Source of the DNA: Nitrosomonas sp. | GTDB lineage: Bacteria; Pseudomonadota; Gammaproteobacteria; Burkholderiales; Nitrosomonadaceae | Direction of reading: 5' to 3' | Assembly (NCBI GenBank): GCA_021774155.1 | Contig: JAJFJH010000361.1 | Span: 1-40,262 of the forward strand | Length of the DNA stretch: 40,262 nt | Shown here: positions 1-8,188 of the stretch, piece after piece | Layout of the letters: every line of letters starts with the position of its first letter | Position numbering within the stretch: position 1 is the first letter of the stretch | Made by a program: the position numbers and the translations under genes | The notes under the pieces: generated by a model | Told to the model about the DNA's origin: nothing | The model's database searches: none | What the model saw: only the letters and a program-made list of their open reading frames with translations

Positions 1-76
1 CATTAACTAACCTTGCCGCATCTTGTTTAAATTCAAGTGTATATTTTGGATTCACTCGTTTTGTTTGTGTATTCAT
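1..76 (-). CDS. IS3-family transposase OrfA, N-terminal fragment (cut by window edge)
   Basis: Reading the minus strand from an ATG at 76 gives 25 codons that run off the window, beginning MNTQTKRVNPKYTLEFKQDA. The pattern of a basic start followed by Y-T-x-E-F-K-x-D-A-x-R-L-V is typical of the helix-turn-helix OrfA of IS3-family elements. A good ribosome binding site (AGAGGTGA) sits just upstream. The left end of the element should therefore lie between about 80 and 136, but I could not identify the terminal repeat because its partner is outside the window. Family level is fairly secure; the exact IS group is not. Confidence 0.6.
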   Translation of the reverse strand, partial: MNTQTKRVNPKYTLEFKQDAARLVN

Positions 77-136
77 ATTCACCTCTAATGACATTATAAA
101 TCTGCCTCTAGAAGTGTCCTGTTGCATTAAACCATT
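77..136 (-). mobile_element. Probable outer end of the IS3-type element
   Basis: These bases separate the OrfA start codon from the stop of a broken small ORF at 137. IS3-family elements usually have only a few tens of bases between their left terminus and orfA, so the element boundary should be inside this stretch. No inverted repeat can be confirmed from one end alone. Confidence 0.35.
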
Positions 137-312
137 TCATACATTGCTGACGGAATCCTGAGCAGCATCAACTACAACGTTTTGAACGGTACTGGCGGTA
201 TTGCTGGCCACATCGGTGACTACGTCAGCGGTATCTTGAGCTGATCACCCAGATTACTAGTTGCATCTTTCTTTCCGCCAAGAATGTTTTTTATCGTATC
301 GAAGAACCCCAT
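137..312 (-). pseudogene. Frameshifted small ORF, unknown function
   Basis: From an ATG at 312, preceded by a strong GAGGAGG site, the minus strand encodes MGFFDTIKNILGGKKDATS and then hits a stop after 30 codons. A change of frame at about 240-247 restores an open frame reading AQDTADVVTDVASNTAS onward, ending at a TGA at 137-139. The total of 176 bases is one short of a multiple of three, consistent with loss of a single base. The repaired product would be a protein of about 58 residues rich in Asp, Val, Ala and Ser, with no recognised domain. It lies immediately beside the IS3-type element, so it is plausibly a decaying gene; a sequencing error is the alternative. Confidence 0.45.
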
Positions 313-482
313 GCATCCTCCTCACTAAACTAGTTGACCGCCAAGTAATTCAGCGGTTGCAGCATCATGCCACGACGATTTACAATGCAAAGAGTCAAAT
401 ATTTCATATAGCACCGAAAATTTGTTAATAAACAACATTAAGCATCCTCAGAAAACTTACTTTTAAGTGTTTTAGTATGGTA

Positions 483-1199
483 TCAGCACATTTTGGCGGT
501 TATGAAATTAACAATCCACTGGGCCATTAATTGATCGTCCACATCCGTCTGCAACGATGTCTCCCCTTCTCGAATGCGCTTAGATGAAATGAGTTTTCGC
601 CGGAAATTCATTAATGTGGCGGAATAATGCTTGGTAAATTCTGGATGCCCTTGGATACTAATAAAGTGGTCACCGTAGGCCAACATGTAATGAGGACAAA
701 AAAGACTACTCACGAGTACATCCATTTTTACTGATTTGGGCAAACAAAGAACTTGATCTTGATGACTTGCTATTAAATTCAGTCTACTTTGATAAGGTTG
801 CATCCAGGGTTTACTGTCGACAATTTTATTCTGAGTGACGCCAATACCCCAGCCTTTGTCAGATTTTTTCACCATACCACCTAAAGCCTTGACCATTAAT
901 TGATGCCCAAAGCAGATGCCAATAAATGGTTTTTTGGCCTGGTCTAGCTCACAGATAAATGCCTCTAAATGTTTGATCCACTCAAAATCGTCATTCACAC
1001 CATGACGACTACCGGTGGTGATATACGCATCACATTCGTTTAGGTTTTGGGGGTATTCCAGCGATTGAACTTGGTAGGTTTTGAATCGACAATCTGGCTC
1101 AACCTTGGCAAACAAGGTAGCAATCATTTCTGGATAATCGCCGAATATCGGTTGAAACTGCTCCAAGACATGATCACATTGTAAAACGCCTATCTTCAT
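483..1199 (-). CDS. Class I glutamine amidotransferase domain protein
   Basis: A stand-alone triad-type glutamine amidotransferase of about 238 residues. The nucleophile elbow reads GICFGHQLM (Cys about 96) and the His-Glu pair appears as GHPEF near the C-terminal third, as in GMP-synthase-like amidotransferases. Such free-standing proteins hydrolyse glutamine or gamma-glutamyl compounds; the physiological substrate is unknown here. A GTG at 1211 is in frame, but the family usually begins MKIG, so the ATG at 1199 is preferred. The gene starts 14 bases after the phoR stop on the same strand and is probably co-transcribed with it. No terminator was seen downstream. Confidence 0.8.
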   Translation of the reverse strand: MKIGVLQCDHVLEQFQPIFGDYPEMIATLFAKVEPDCRFKTYQVQSLEYPQNLNECDAYITTGSRHGVNDDFEWIKHLEAFICELDQAKKPFIGICFGHQLMVKALGGMVKKSDKGWGIGVTQNKIVDSKPWMQPYQSRLNLIASHQDQVLCLPKSVKMDVLVSSLFCPHYMLAYGDHFISIQGHPEFTKHYSATLMNFRRKLISSKRIREGETSLQTDVDDQLMAQWIVNFITAKMC

Positions 1200-1213
1200 A
1201 CTATTAACCACAT

Positions 1214-2521
1214 TTAAATTTTAGAGACTATGCGATTCTCGGGAAACAGCACTTTAAAGCAACTTCCTCCTCCAGCTTTACTTTCAATTTTTAACTGGGC
1301 TTGATGGCGATTTAATACGTGTTTAACAATAGCCAATCCCAGTCCTGTTCCACCCGTTTCACGTGAACGGCTGCTATCTACTCGATAAAAACGCTCGGTT
1401 AACCGTGGAATATGTTTTCGATCAATACCAATACCACTGTCTTGCACTGAGAAAACACCTTGCCCATTACTGATCTGCCAACTAAGTGTTACTTCACCCT
1501 CATCTGGTGTATATCGAATAGCATTACTAACCAAATTACCAAAAGCGCTACGTAATTCGTCTTCATTACCCAATAATTGTGTTTCTGGTACAGAATTAAG
1601 CTTAATGACATGCCGACCTGCGCTCAGGGATTCAGCTTCATGATACAAATCATTTAACATTACTTGAACATCAATATGTTTCTCACCCAGTAAATTTGGC
1701 GTACTCTCAAGCCGTGATAAAGTAAGCAAATCCTCGATTAAACGTAACATGCGCATGGATTGATCGTTCATTAATGCCAATGCCTGCTTATTCATTTCGG
1801 CATCAACATTATTCTCTTCGGAAAGCGTTTCGAGAAATCCAATAATAACGGTTAACGGTGTGCGTAATTCATGTGAAATATTAGCAATGAAATCTCGCCG
1901 CATGATCTCGATATTTTCAAACCGAGTAATATCACGGCTGATCAGCAATTTTTGCTTAGCGCCATAGGGAACAAGTTGTAAAGACAAGATTAATTTATGA
2001 TGACGAGACTGTTTTAGCACCAGTGGATGACTGTAATCTCTAGCAGCCAAATAATCTACGAACTGCAAGTCTCTAACTAAATAGGTGATTTGCTGTTCAG
2101 CATCAACTTCCAGCGTAATACCTAGATGTTTCTCAGCCATCGGATTACACCACTCAATTCGATCATCATCATCGAGAATCACAACGCCCTCTGGCATCGC
2201 CGATGTCGCGCTTTGCATACGCTGTAGCGCCAAACTTAAGCGCTGTTGACTCTGGCTATGAGCGCGTACAAAACGTGCCAATGATGCAAACAAATCACCC
2301 CAGGTGCCTGAGCCACCGTCAGGAATAGTTGACACATCTAATTCAGATGTCTGCAACCAGCGATCTAATTCGTCCCGATGACGTATATGTCGAATGACGA
2401 CAAACAATAAAACACTGCTATAAAATATCAGCGCAAAAACCGCGCCGAACATCGCCCATAATATGACGGCTATGAAAGTAAGTATAAAAATACTGTGGAA
2501 ACGTTGCCAGAAAATAGACAC
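1214..2521 (-). CDS. phoR: Phosphate regulon sensor histidine kinase PhoR
   Basis: A membrane histidine kinase of 435 residues. Two hydrophobic segments lie within residues 8-45, followed by a linker, a PAS domain (about 105-200) and a HisKA domain with the phospho-acceptor box FIANISHELRTP (His about 217). The ATPase domain has N box NLVSNAIRYTP, G1 DSGIGI and G2 GGTGLGLAIV. Architecture and length match PhoR, which senses phosphate status with the Pst/PhoU system and phosphorylates PhoB. The start codon is GTG. Oddly, no phoB lies upstream: the next gene upstream, about 100 bases away, is a GGDEF-EAL protein. The partner must be elsewhere or the kinase serves another regulator. Confidence 0.85.
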   Translation of the reverse strand: MSIFWQRFHSIFILTFIAVILWAMFGAVFALIFYSSVLLFVVIRHIRHRDELDRWLQTSELDVSTIPDGGSGTWGDLFASLARFVRAHSQSQQRLSLALQRMQSATSAMPEGVVILDDDDRIEWCNPMAEKHLGITLEVDAEQQITYLVRDLQFVDYLAARDYSHPLVLKQSRHHKLILSLQLVPYGAKQKLLISRDITRFENIEIMRRDFIANISHELRTPLTVIIGFLETLSEENNVDAEMNKQALALMNDQSMRMLRLIEDLLTLSRLESTPNLLGEKHIDVQVMLNDLYHEAESLSAGRHVIKLNSVPETQLLGNEDELRSAFGNLVSNAIRYTPDEGEVTLSWQISNGQGVFSVQDSGIGIDRKHIPRLTERFYRVDSSRSRETGGTGLGLAIVKHVLNRHQAQLKIESKAGGGSCFKVLFPENRIVSKI

Positions 2522-2622
2522 TCAGATCATCTCAAAAAATGCGGGAAGGATTAAAGAAAACTCAATTGCGCAATAAGTTGTTTGGCTAAGTAAAGGCCGC
2601 CATGTCAATTGTTCAGTATGTC

Positions 2623-5559
2623 TTAGGTATTAACTTCTTCACCCACAACTTCTTTTTGGAAAAAATCAGCAAACGGCGCGGGTTTGCCTACAAAATAACC
2701 TTGAGCGTAGTCAATATCCATATTTTCTATAATTGAAAATATTTTGTCATTCTCTACAAATTCAGCTGTAATCCTCTTACCAAACCCTCTAGCAACACTA
2801 CATAATGCTTGCACTAAGATTTTATCATCTTCACTTTGGATTAGGTTTCTTATAAATGACCCATCTATTTTCACTGCATCAACAGGCAGTTCTCTTAAAT
2901 AATAAAAAGAAGAAAAACCAACACCAAAATCATCCAAGACAAAACCACACCCTAATTCCTTGATCTCCACCATAAGGCTTCTCGCACCCGGTAGGTTTTC
3001 TAAAGCCGCCGTCTCTGTAATTTCAAACACCAGTTTTCTTGGATCAACATTATGATAAGTAAGCTCCCGTTTCAGAATTGGCAACAATTCAGGGTCGTTA
3101 AATGCATGTGCAGACAAATTTATTGAAAATGTGACAGCTTGATCCGTTTGATTTATTTTAGCAGCCAAAGCAATAGCCTTACGCAACACTAAATGATCAA
3201 TCGCATGAATCAGCCCTGTCTGTTCCGCTGCCGGAATGAAGCCTGCGGGCGAAAGTACCTTGCCATCACTATCACGCATTCGCAACAGCACCTCATAGTA
3301 ATCAATTGACTTACTTCTCACATCCATAATCGGCTGCACATAAAGCAGGAAATTATCATGCAAATGAGAATATTCAATTTTCTCTTTCCAATACACAAGC
3401 GTATGCATGCGCTCACGGCTATGATCATCATTTGAAAACAGATGCCAAGCACTACGACCTGTTTCTTTCGCTTGATACATCGCCAAATCGGCAGCAGCTA
3501 ACAAATCATGCACATTACTTCCATGCTCGGGAAACAGCGCAATGCCGATACTAGCCGAAATCTTATGTGTGCGATTATTGATTGTTAACTGTGCTTCATT
3601 TAAATGAGACAGCACTTTCTTTGCGACCTCAATGGCACCTTCTGCTTTTGTCTCTGGTAAAATAACGGCAAACTCGTCGCCCCCTAATCGACCCGTTATA
3701 TCATCTGTACGTATCGTGCGAGACAACATGCCGGAAACCATTTTAAGCATTGCATCACCGGCTTGTTGTCCACTGGTATCATTAATATATTTGAAGCGAT
3801 CGAGATCAAAAAAGAGTAGTGCACCCGGATGCTCGTACCTATCCGCCCAACTTAATACTTGCTCAAGCTCTTCACTAAAGCGACGTCGATTAAATAGGTT
3901 GGTTAATGGGTCATGGTCGGCCAACCAAGCGAGGTGTCCTTCAACTCGCTTATATTCGGTTACATCAAGGCCGACAGATAGCACCGCAGGATCATTTTCT
4001 GAATGCCAGACTAAACTAGAATGCAGCCAAGCAACATGACGTGTAGAGCCATCTTTGCAGTTAGTAATCGCTTCATGACGAAACTGCTCTCTCTTACCTA
4101 AATGTATCTCATCCAAAGAAGCTGGCAAATCAAGCATTCTATCTTCTGAAGCTAAAATTTTCAGAAAAGGCGTACCTTGAAGTTCATTCTCAGTATAGTG
4201 CGTCAGCATCTCTCCATAAGCATTCAATGTAATGATATTGCCACTGGCATTTTGAGTTAACACAATAACCTGAGCTGTGTCAAGCAAATTAGCAATAAAG
4301 TCTTTCTCCTTACTCAGCTCATCTCTTTGCTTAACCAACATTTTAGTACGATAGACGACCTTATCTTCTAATCTTTCCAACTGATATGAAAGTGACTCTG
4401 CCGCTTCATAAACCACATCGACTTCGTCTTTAAACTTTTGCTTTTTATTCGCCGCATAGAGTGAGGTACGGAAATTGTCAAAATTACCACTCGCTAACAG
4501 TGGCAACGTAAAAGCAATATCCTTTAAACGAGACAGCAATCGAGTAAAGATTACAAATAACAATATTTCTGAAATAATCAATCCAAGTAAGCCAATCAAG
4601 GCTATTTTCCATATTGAATCATAAATATTATTAACCGCCTGAGTCACATCAGTAATAACGACAAAATGTGCTCTATCAGCTGCCACGGTATTCATTAAAG
4701 GGAACAATTTGATTTGCTTATATTGATTATTCCAATTGATTAGAACACCATTCTCCAGACTAGTAATACTTGGGTATTCCTCAACTGCTTGCTTGAGTAT
4801 CTCAAGGTTTCTTTTTTTGTTAGTCAAAGCAGTAAGGCGTATTCCCCAATCAGGTATTAACATCTCGCCCTGTTTAGTATCTTCGTCCTGTTCGTTCACA
4901 AACAAACCGACATCTGCACCGGATACACTTTTAAAACGAAGAAACGCATCAGCCAATGAAATGCCAATGACTACAACACCAGCATTTTTACCTTCCACTA
5001 ACAATGGCGCAACAAAAAACTGTATACAGCTTTTCCTGCAAAGTAACGGGCTAATAGGCTGTTCCTTAAGATTGACATCCTCGACCCAATTTTGCATCGA
5101 CTCATGCTCGTACAAGTTAGAGTCAAATATGTCCCAGTCCACTACTAATTGATTAGATCTGCTATAGAACCGTACAAGTTCTATCCCATTATGAAACTGC
5201 AATAATGACCAATGCTGACCAAATACAGTATTAATCCTCTCTTTATTCCCTTCGTGTAATACCTTGCTCATGCCTTCCAAAAAAGGAATCATTTCCGCGA
5301 TCTGGCGCAGGTCTTGCGAAGAACTTTTAATTAATGTATCAACTTCCCGCTCATAACGTTGATATTCAGAATTGCGTTGATTTTCAAAATTATCCATCAA
5401 TCCCAAATAACTAATCGTACAAAACAACAATACGACGGCTAGCAGAATCAAGCTACTTAGCAGTGAAATTTTCCATTTTAGACTAAGAAATGCTCGCTCT
5501 TCATTGTAGACTACCGAGTCATGACGCCTGATCGGCTCTTTTATAGGATCTTGTGTCAT
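2623..5559 (-). CDS. dCache-PAS-GGDEF-EAL c-di-GMP signalling protein
   Basis: A 978-residue sensor enzyme. Transmembrane helices at about 30-53 and 318-340 flank a periplasmic domain of about 260 residues resembling double-Cache sensors, with a close Cys pair (LCRKSC, about 175-180). Next come a HAMP-like linker, coiled segment and PAS domain (about 420-540). The GGDEF domain has an intact GGDEF at about 627 (diguanylate cyclase). The EAL domain carries EVL near 757, NLSAHAF, ITET, LDDFG at about 876 and AEFVE, so the metal ligands for phosphodiesterase activity appear present. An ATG at 5559 follows an in-frame TTG by one codon. It is last in a tight run with the barrel gene (17-base gap), so its periplasmic domain may respond to whatever the neighbours bind or transport. 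Confidence 0.9.
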   Translation of the reverse strand: MTQDPIKEPIRRHDSVVYNEERAFLSLKWKISLLSSLILLAVVLLFCTISYLGLMDNFENQRNSEYQRYEREVDTLIKSSSQDLRQIAEMIPFLEGMSKVLHEGNKERINTVFGQHWSLLQFHNGIELVRFYSRSNQLVVDWDIFDSNLYEHESMQNWVEDVNLKEQPISPLLCRKSCIQFFVAPLLVEGKNAGVVVIGISLADAFLRFKSVSGADVGLFVNEQDEDTKQGEMLIPDWGIRLTALTNKKRNLEILKQAVEEYPSITSLENGVLINWNNQYKQIKLFPLMNTVAADRAHFVVITDVTQAVNNIYDSIWKIALIGLLGLIISEILLFVIFTRLLSRLKDIAFTLPLLASGNFDNFRTSLYAANKKQKFKDEVDVVYEAAESLSYQLERLEDKVVYRTKMLVKQRDELSKEKDFIANLLDTAQVIVLTQNASGNIITLNAYGEMLTHYTENELQGTPFLKILASEDRMLDLPASLDEIHLGKREQFRHEAITNCKDGSTRHVAWLHSSLVWHSENDPAVLSVGLDVTEYKRVEGHLAWLADHDPLTNLFNRRRFSEELEQVLSWADRYEHPGALLFFDLDRFKYINDTSGQQAGDAMLKMVSGMLSRTIRTDDITGRLGGDEFAVILPETKAEGAIEVAKKVLSHLNEAQLTINNRTHKISASIGIALFPEHGSNVHDLLAAADLAMYQAKETGRSAWHLFSNDDHSRERMHTLVYWKEKIEYSHLHDNFLLYVQPIMDVRSKSIDYYEVLLRMRDSDGKVLSPAGFIPAAEQTGLIHAIDHLVLRKAIALAAKINQTDQAVTFSINLSAHAFNDPELLPILKRELTYHNVDPRKLVFEITETAALENLPGARSLMVEIKELGCGFVLDDFGVGFSSFYYLRELPVDAVKIDGSFIRNLIQSEDDKILVQALCSVARGFGKRITAEFVENDKIFSIIENMDIDYAQGYFVGKPAPFADFFQKEVVGEEVNT

Positions 5560-5576
5560 CAATGTATCAATGTATT

Positions 5577-6869
5577 TTAGAAACGATAAGAAGCTTGCAC
5601 CGCAAAAAGATTCCAGTGTTGGCTAGTAGGTGACGTCCTTGGATTATCCAACGGTGAAAGCCAAGCTGTACCATTGATACGATGGTACTCAGCACGCAAC
5701 ATAAATGAAGGCGTAACATTAAATCGCAAGCCTACCGTAATGTCTTTAGCAAATTGACTATGTGCAGGACGTTGGCCTCCAGTCGAGCGAGCAAAGGCTT
5801 TACCACTACGATCACTTTTGTCAGTATAAAGAACATCGTAACGCAACACACCTTCCCACTTTTTATTAAAGCGATAAACGCCCTGAAAATAATAACTCTC
5901 GCCAGTAAAGCTCATATCTGAGACCACATCAGAATTTTTAATTTTAAAATGGCGCAGCGCATACTCAGAAGTCAAGCTCCATTTTTCAGCATTATATTCC
6001 GCAGAAAAATATATGGGTGAAAATTGAATGGTACCGGAGCTGAACTTATCGGATGTAGGATCGTAACCTACATTTGTCTGCGACCCACTGACTGCTAAAC
6101 GAATACGTTTATCATTAGTTTCATAAATCCCCCGACCTATATAGGATAATGCCGGCGTTAAGTCACCTTCTCCAACAGGCACTGATGCCTTAGTGTCTTT
6201 ATCACTAACAACTGGTCTTGCTAATCCAAATTGGATGGCAATACTGCCAAGATCAGCATGGGAAGAGTCCACATAAAAATGTACGGCATCCGCAGAAAGT
6301 GCAAGATTACGTGTACGATCAAAATAAATGGATTGAGGCAATAAGATACTTGGGCGTGTAAACGCAACATCACGTGTGTCGTTATAAAAACCAAGTGGAT
6401 TTTTTAAACGACCGAGACGTACGCCGAATTGGCTTGTTTCATGCGAATATAATCGATAGTCGGCAAATCCAAAATCAAGTCGAGGCGTCGCAGAATTTCC
6501 ATTACCTGCACGACGCGACAAAACTTGTGCTGACAGTTGTAGTCTTGGCATAGGACGCATCAAGGCATTGAGTCCTGCCTCTGTAAAACCAAAACTACCA
6601 CCGTTATCTGTATTTCCAAATACATCATTGTCTGAAGTTACAATATATGCTTGGCTGACAAAACCTTGAAATTGTAAATTACCTGGTAATTCTCTATTCT
6701 TAAACCAATCGCGCACAGAAGGCGACATACTCTCCTTTGTTTCATCCACTGGCTCCTGAGCATATATAGAACAACCCCACATTAGCATAGAGGTAAACAT
6801 TAACGTAATGGTCAAATTATAATAATTAGGCATACCACTATTTGATTTGAAGGACATGGATATCTTCAT
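5577..6869 (-). CDS. Outer-membrane beta-barrel, porin-like protein
   Basis: About 430 residues. After a short charged start there is a hydrophobic stretch ending near CSIYAQ, which looks like a signal peptide with cleavage after Ala-Gln. The rest alternates short amphipathic strands rich in Tyr, Phe, Arg and Gly and ends in VQASYRF, with the C-terminal Phe expected of outer-membrane barrels. The segment near FGVRLGRLKNPLGFYNDTRD resembles porin-like barrels. The substrate is unknown. Possible starts are at 6869, 6857 and 6833; the first two overlap the upstream gene, implying translational coupling. It lies between a PstS-like periplasmic protein and a GGDEF-EAL sensor. Confidence 0.75.
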   Translation of the reverse strand: MKISMSFKSNSGMPNYYNLTITLMFTSMLMWGCSIYAQEPVDETKESMSPSVRDWFKNRELPGNLQFQGFVSQAYIVTSDNDVFGNTDNGGSFGFTEAGLNALMRPMPRLQLSAQVLSRRAGNGNSATPRLDFGFADYRLYSHETSQFGVRLGRLKNPLGFYNDTRDVAFTRPSILLPQSIYFDRTRNLALSADAVHFYVDSSHADLGSIAIQFGLARPVVSDKDTKASVPVGEGDLTPALSYIGRGIYETNDKRIRLAVSGSQTNVGYDPTSDKFSSGTIQFSPIYFSAEYNAEKWSLTSEYALRHFKIKNSDVVSDMSFTGESYYFQGVYRFNKKWEGVLRYDVLYTDKSDRSGKAFARSTGGQRPAHSQFAKDITVGLRFNVTPSFMLRAEYHRINGTAWLSPLDNPRTSPTSQHWNLFAVQASYRF

Positions 6870-7311
6870 TAATGTACGTCGACTCTAAGTAGCCTATTGC
6901 GCCCGGTGTACTGGCAATCTTGGCCAACATTTCTTCGGGTGAAGAGACACTAGTAGGCGCCTGGCCTGTGCCCGAAAATACAAGTCGGTCCCAAGCTAGG
7001 CGAAGTTGATATGGAAAAACTTTTAGCTGCTCTTTAGAAAAGTCATGATGAAGAGCATTATTATCAGAAAGTACAAAAACTTTTATCAAACTCCCATTCG
7101 ACCAAGTTCTCATTCGCATGCTAAAAATGGCACGCAATACATTAACCGAAACACTCTCCTCATTAACTTCAGAATGAGTCACAATCTGATAGTGCCCATG
7201 GGCCTTTGCTTCGTCCGTGACAAATAGAAAACAGACTAGCAAAGCGCAACAGTATATGGCATTAAGTTTTCTCAAGTGATCAGAACACCATATTTTATTT
7301 GTTGCAATCAC
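6838..7311 (-). CDS. Short PstS-like periplasmic substrate-binding-domain protein
   Basis: A 157-residue protein with an N-terminal hydrophobic segment (about residues 18-33) and probable cleavage near AKAHG. The mature part resembles the single-lobe phosphate-binding-protein-like family: an early IFSMRMRTWSNG segment, then FPYQLRLAWDRLVFSGTG and a closing TPGAIGYLE. No ABC permease or ATPase is near, so it is unlikely to feed a classical importer. The start is GTG, inside the end of the upstream acyltransferase gene (17-base overlap). Its stop overlaps the start of the barrel gene. This packing suggests a ligand-capture role linked to the barrel and the c-di-GMP sensor; that role is inferred. 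Confidence 0.7.
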   Translation of the reverse strand: MIATNKIWCSDHLRKLNAIYCCALLVCFLFVTDEAKAHGHYQIVTHSEVNEESVSVNVLRAIFSMRMRTWSNGSLIKVFVLSDNNALHHDFSKEQLKVFPYQLRLAWDRLVFSGTGQAPTSVSSPEEMLAKIASTPGAIGYLESTYINEDIHVLQIK

Positions 7312-8083
7312 TTACTTCAGCAATTCTTGCATGAGTTTCTCTTGAAAGATAATCGCTGTACTCACCATGCTCCGTTACAACCTCCCAAGCATCGCGATTA
7401 TCTTGCTTCATTTTATCGAATATTCTGGTTAACTCACCATAATATGGTCGACGCAAACCATAATGCTGAATTGCTGGTCCAATAGGATTTAAACCCAAGC
7501 TATAATAGCTTAACAATCTATTCAAAGCAGGATCCATAATTGTGAGCCAACTATAGATATTGTATTTAGCACTCAGACGTACAATGCCAGCCGCCAATAC
7601 TAAAGTTAAATTTTTGATTGTTCGTCGATCAGTTTTGGCAGTGTCTGCTGCAGGCTTTCTTGTCTTAAAATTACGACGCTCAGCCTTGCGCCTTTCAAAC
7701 CTCTTGATGATCAGAAAACGAGAAATCTCACCCGTATGTTGACGTGAGAAATTATCCGCATTAAAAAGATCAAAATTAATTTTTGTATACTGTTCAACCG
7801 GGAATAATTTCTTTGGGTTTTTTTTATCAAACATTATCAAACGCGTTGTCCCAATAAATTCGCCCGTTTGACGATATCGTATAAGAACATGCGAAGAATG
7901 ATCATCATAATTATCTTTCTCCTGCCCGTCAGGATAAAGTGAAGCTTCATATCCTGGAACATTCATATCGATACATAGCTTCTGGTAGCGCATACGAAAC
8001 ACGACTTCTAATAAACCAGGTGTATCCGCTATAACAATTTCAAAATACTCGTGAAAAGCTTTATATAAATCATTCATAAACAC
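7295..8083 (-). CDS. PEP-CTERM/exosortase-associated N-acyltransferase (N-acyl amino acid synthase type)
   Basis: A 262-residue protein resembling the PEP-CTERM/exosortase-system acyltransferases, which are distant relatives of acyl-homoserine-lactone synthases and the FeeM-type N-acyl amino acid synthases. Visible hallmarks are an early VVFRMRYQKLCIDMN, then FIGTTRLIMF and GEISRFLI, the E-x-S-R-F core of the family. Members transfer a long acyl chain, usually from acyl carrier protein, to the amino group of an amino acid. No acyl carrier protein gene is in the window. GTG at 8083 has an AAAGG five bases upstream; an ATG lies two codons later. It heads the overlapping run acyltransferase, PstS-like, barrel, GGDEF-EAL. 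Confidence 0.75.
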   Translation of the reverse strand: MFMNDLYKAFHEYFEIVIADTPGLLEVVFRMRYQKLCIDMNVPGYEASLYPDGQEKDNYDDHSSHVLIRYRQTGEFIGTTRLIMFDKKNPKKLFPVEQYTKINFDLFNADNFSRQHTGEISRFLIIKRFERRKAERRNFKTRKPAADTAKTDRRTIKNLTLVLAAGIVRLSAKYNIYSWLTIMDPALNRLLSYYSLGLNPIGPAIQHYGLRRPYYGELTRIFDKMKQDNRDAWEVVTEHGEYSDYLSRETHARIAEVSDCNK

Positions 8084-8188
8084 TGCAGCCTTTGAATTAT
8101 AGCTAACGTCAGATTCATTTTAATTAACGTGCATATAAGCGAAATACTTTTCTGAGCAAAAATTAGGTTTTAATCCCTCTAAACATCA

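Noticed and set aside
3632-4039. Open frame opposite the GGDEF-EAL gene
   Set aside because: It is a shadow in the reverse frame of a well-supported gene, with no ribosome site or recognisable sequence.
8096-8101. Perfect TATAAT on the minus strand just upstream of the acyltransferase
   Set aside because: It lies only about 12 bases before the GTG, which would leave almost no leader and bury the ribosome site. The -35 options (TTAAAA at 16) are weak.
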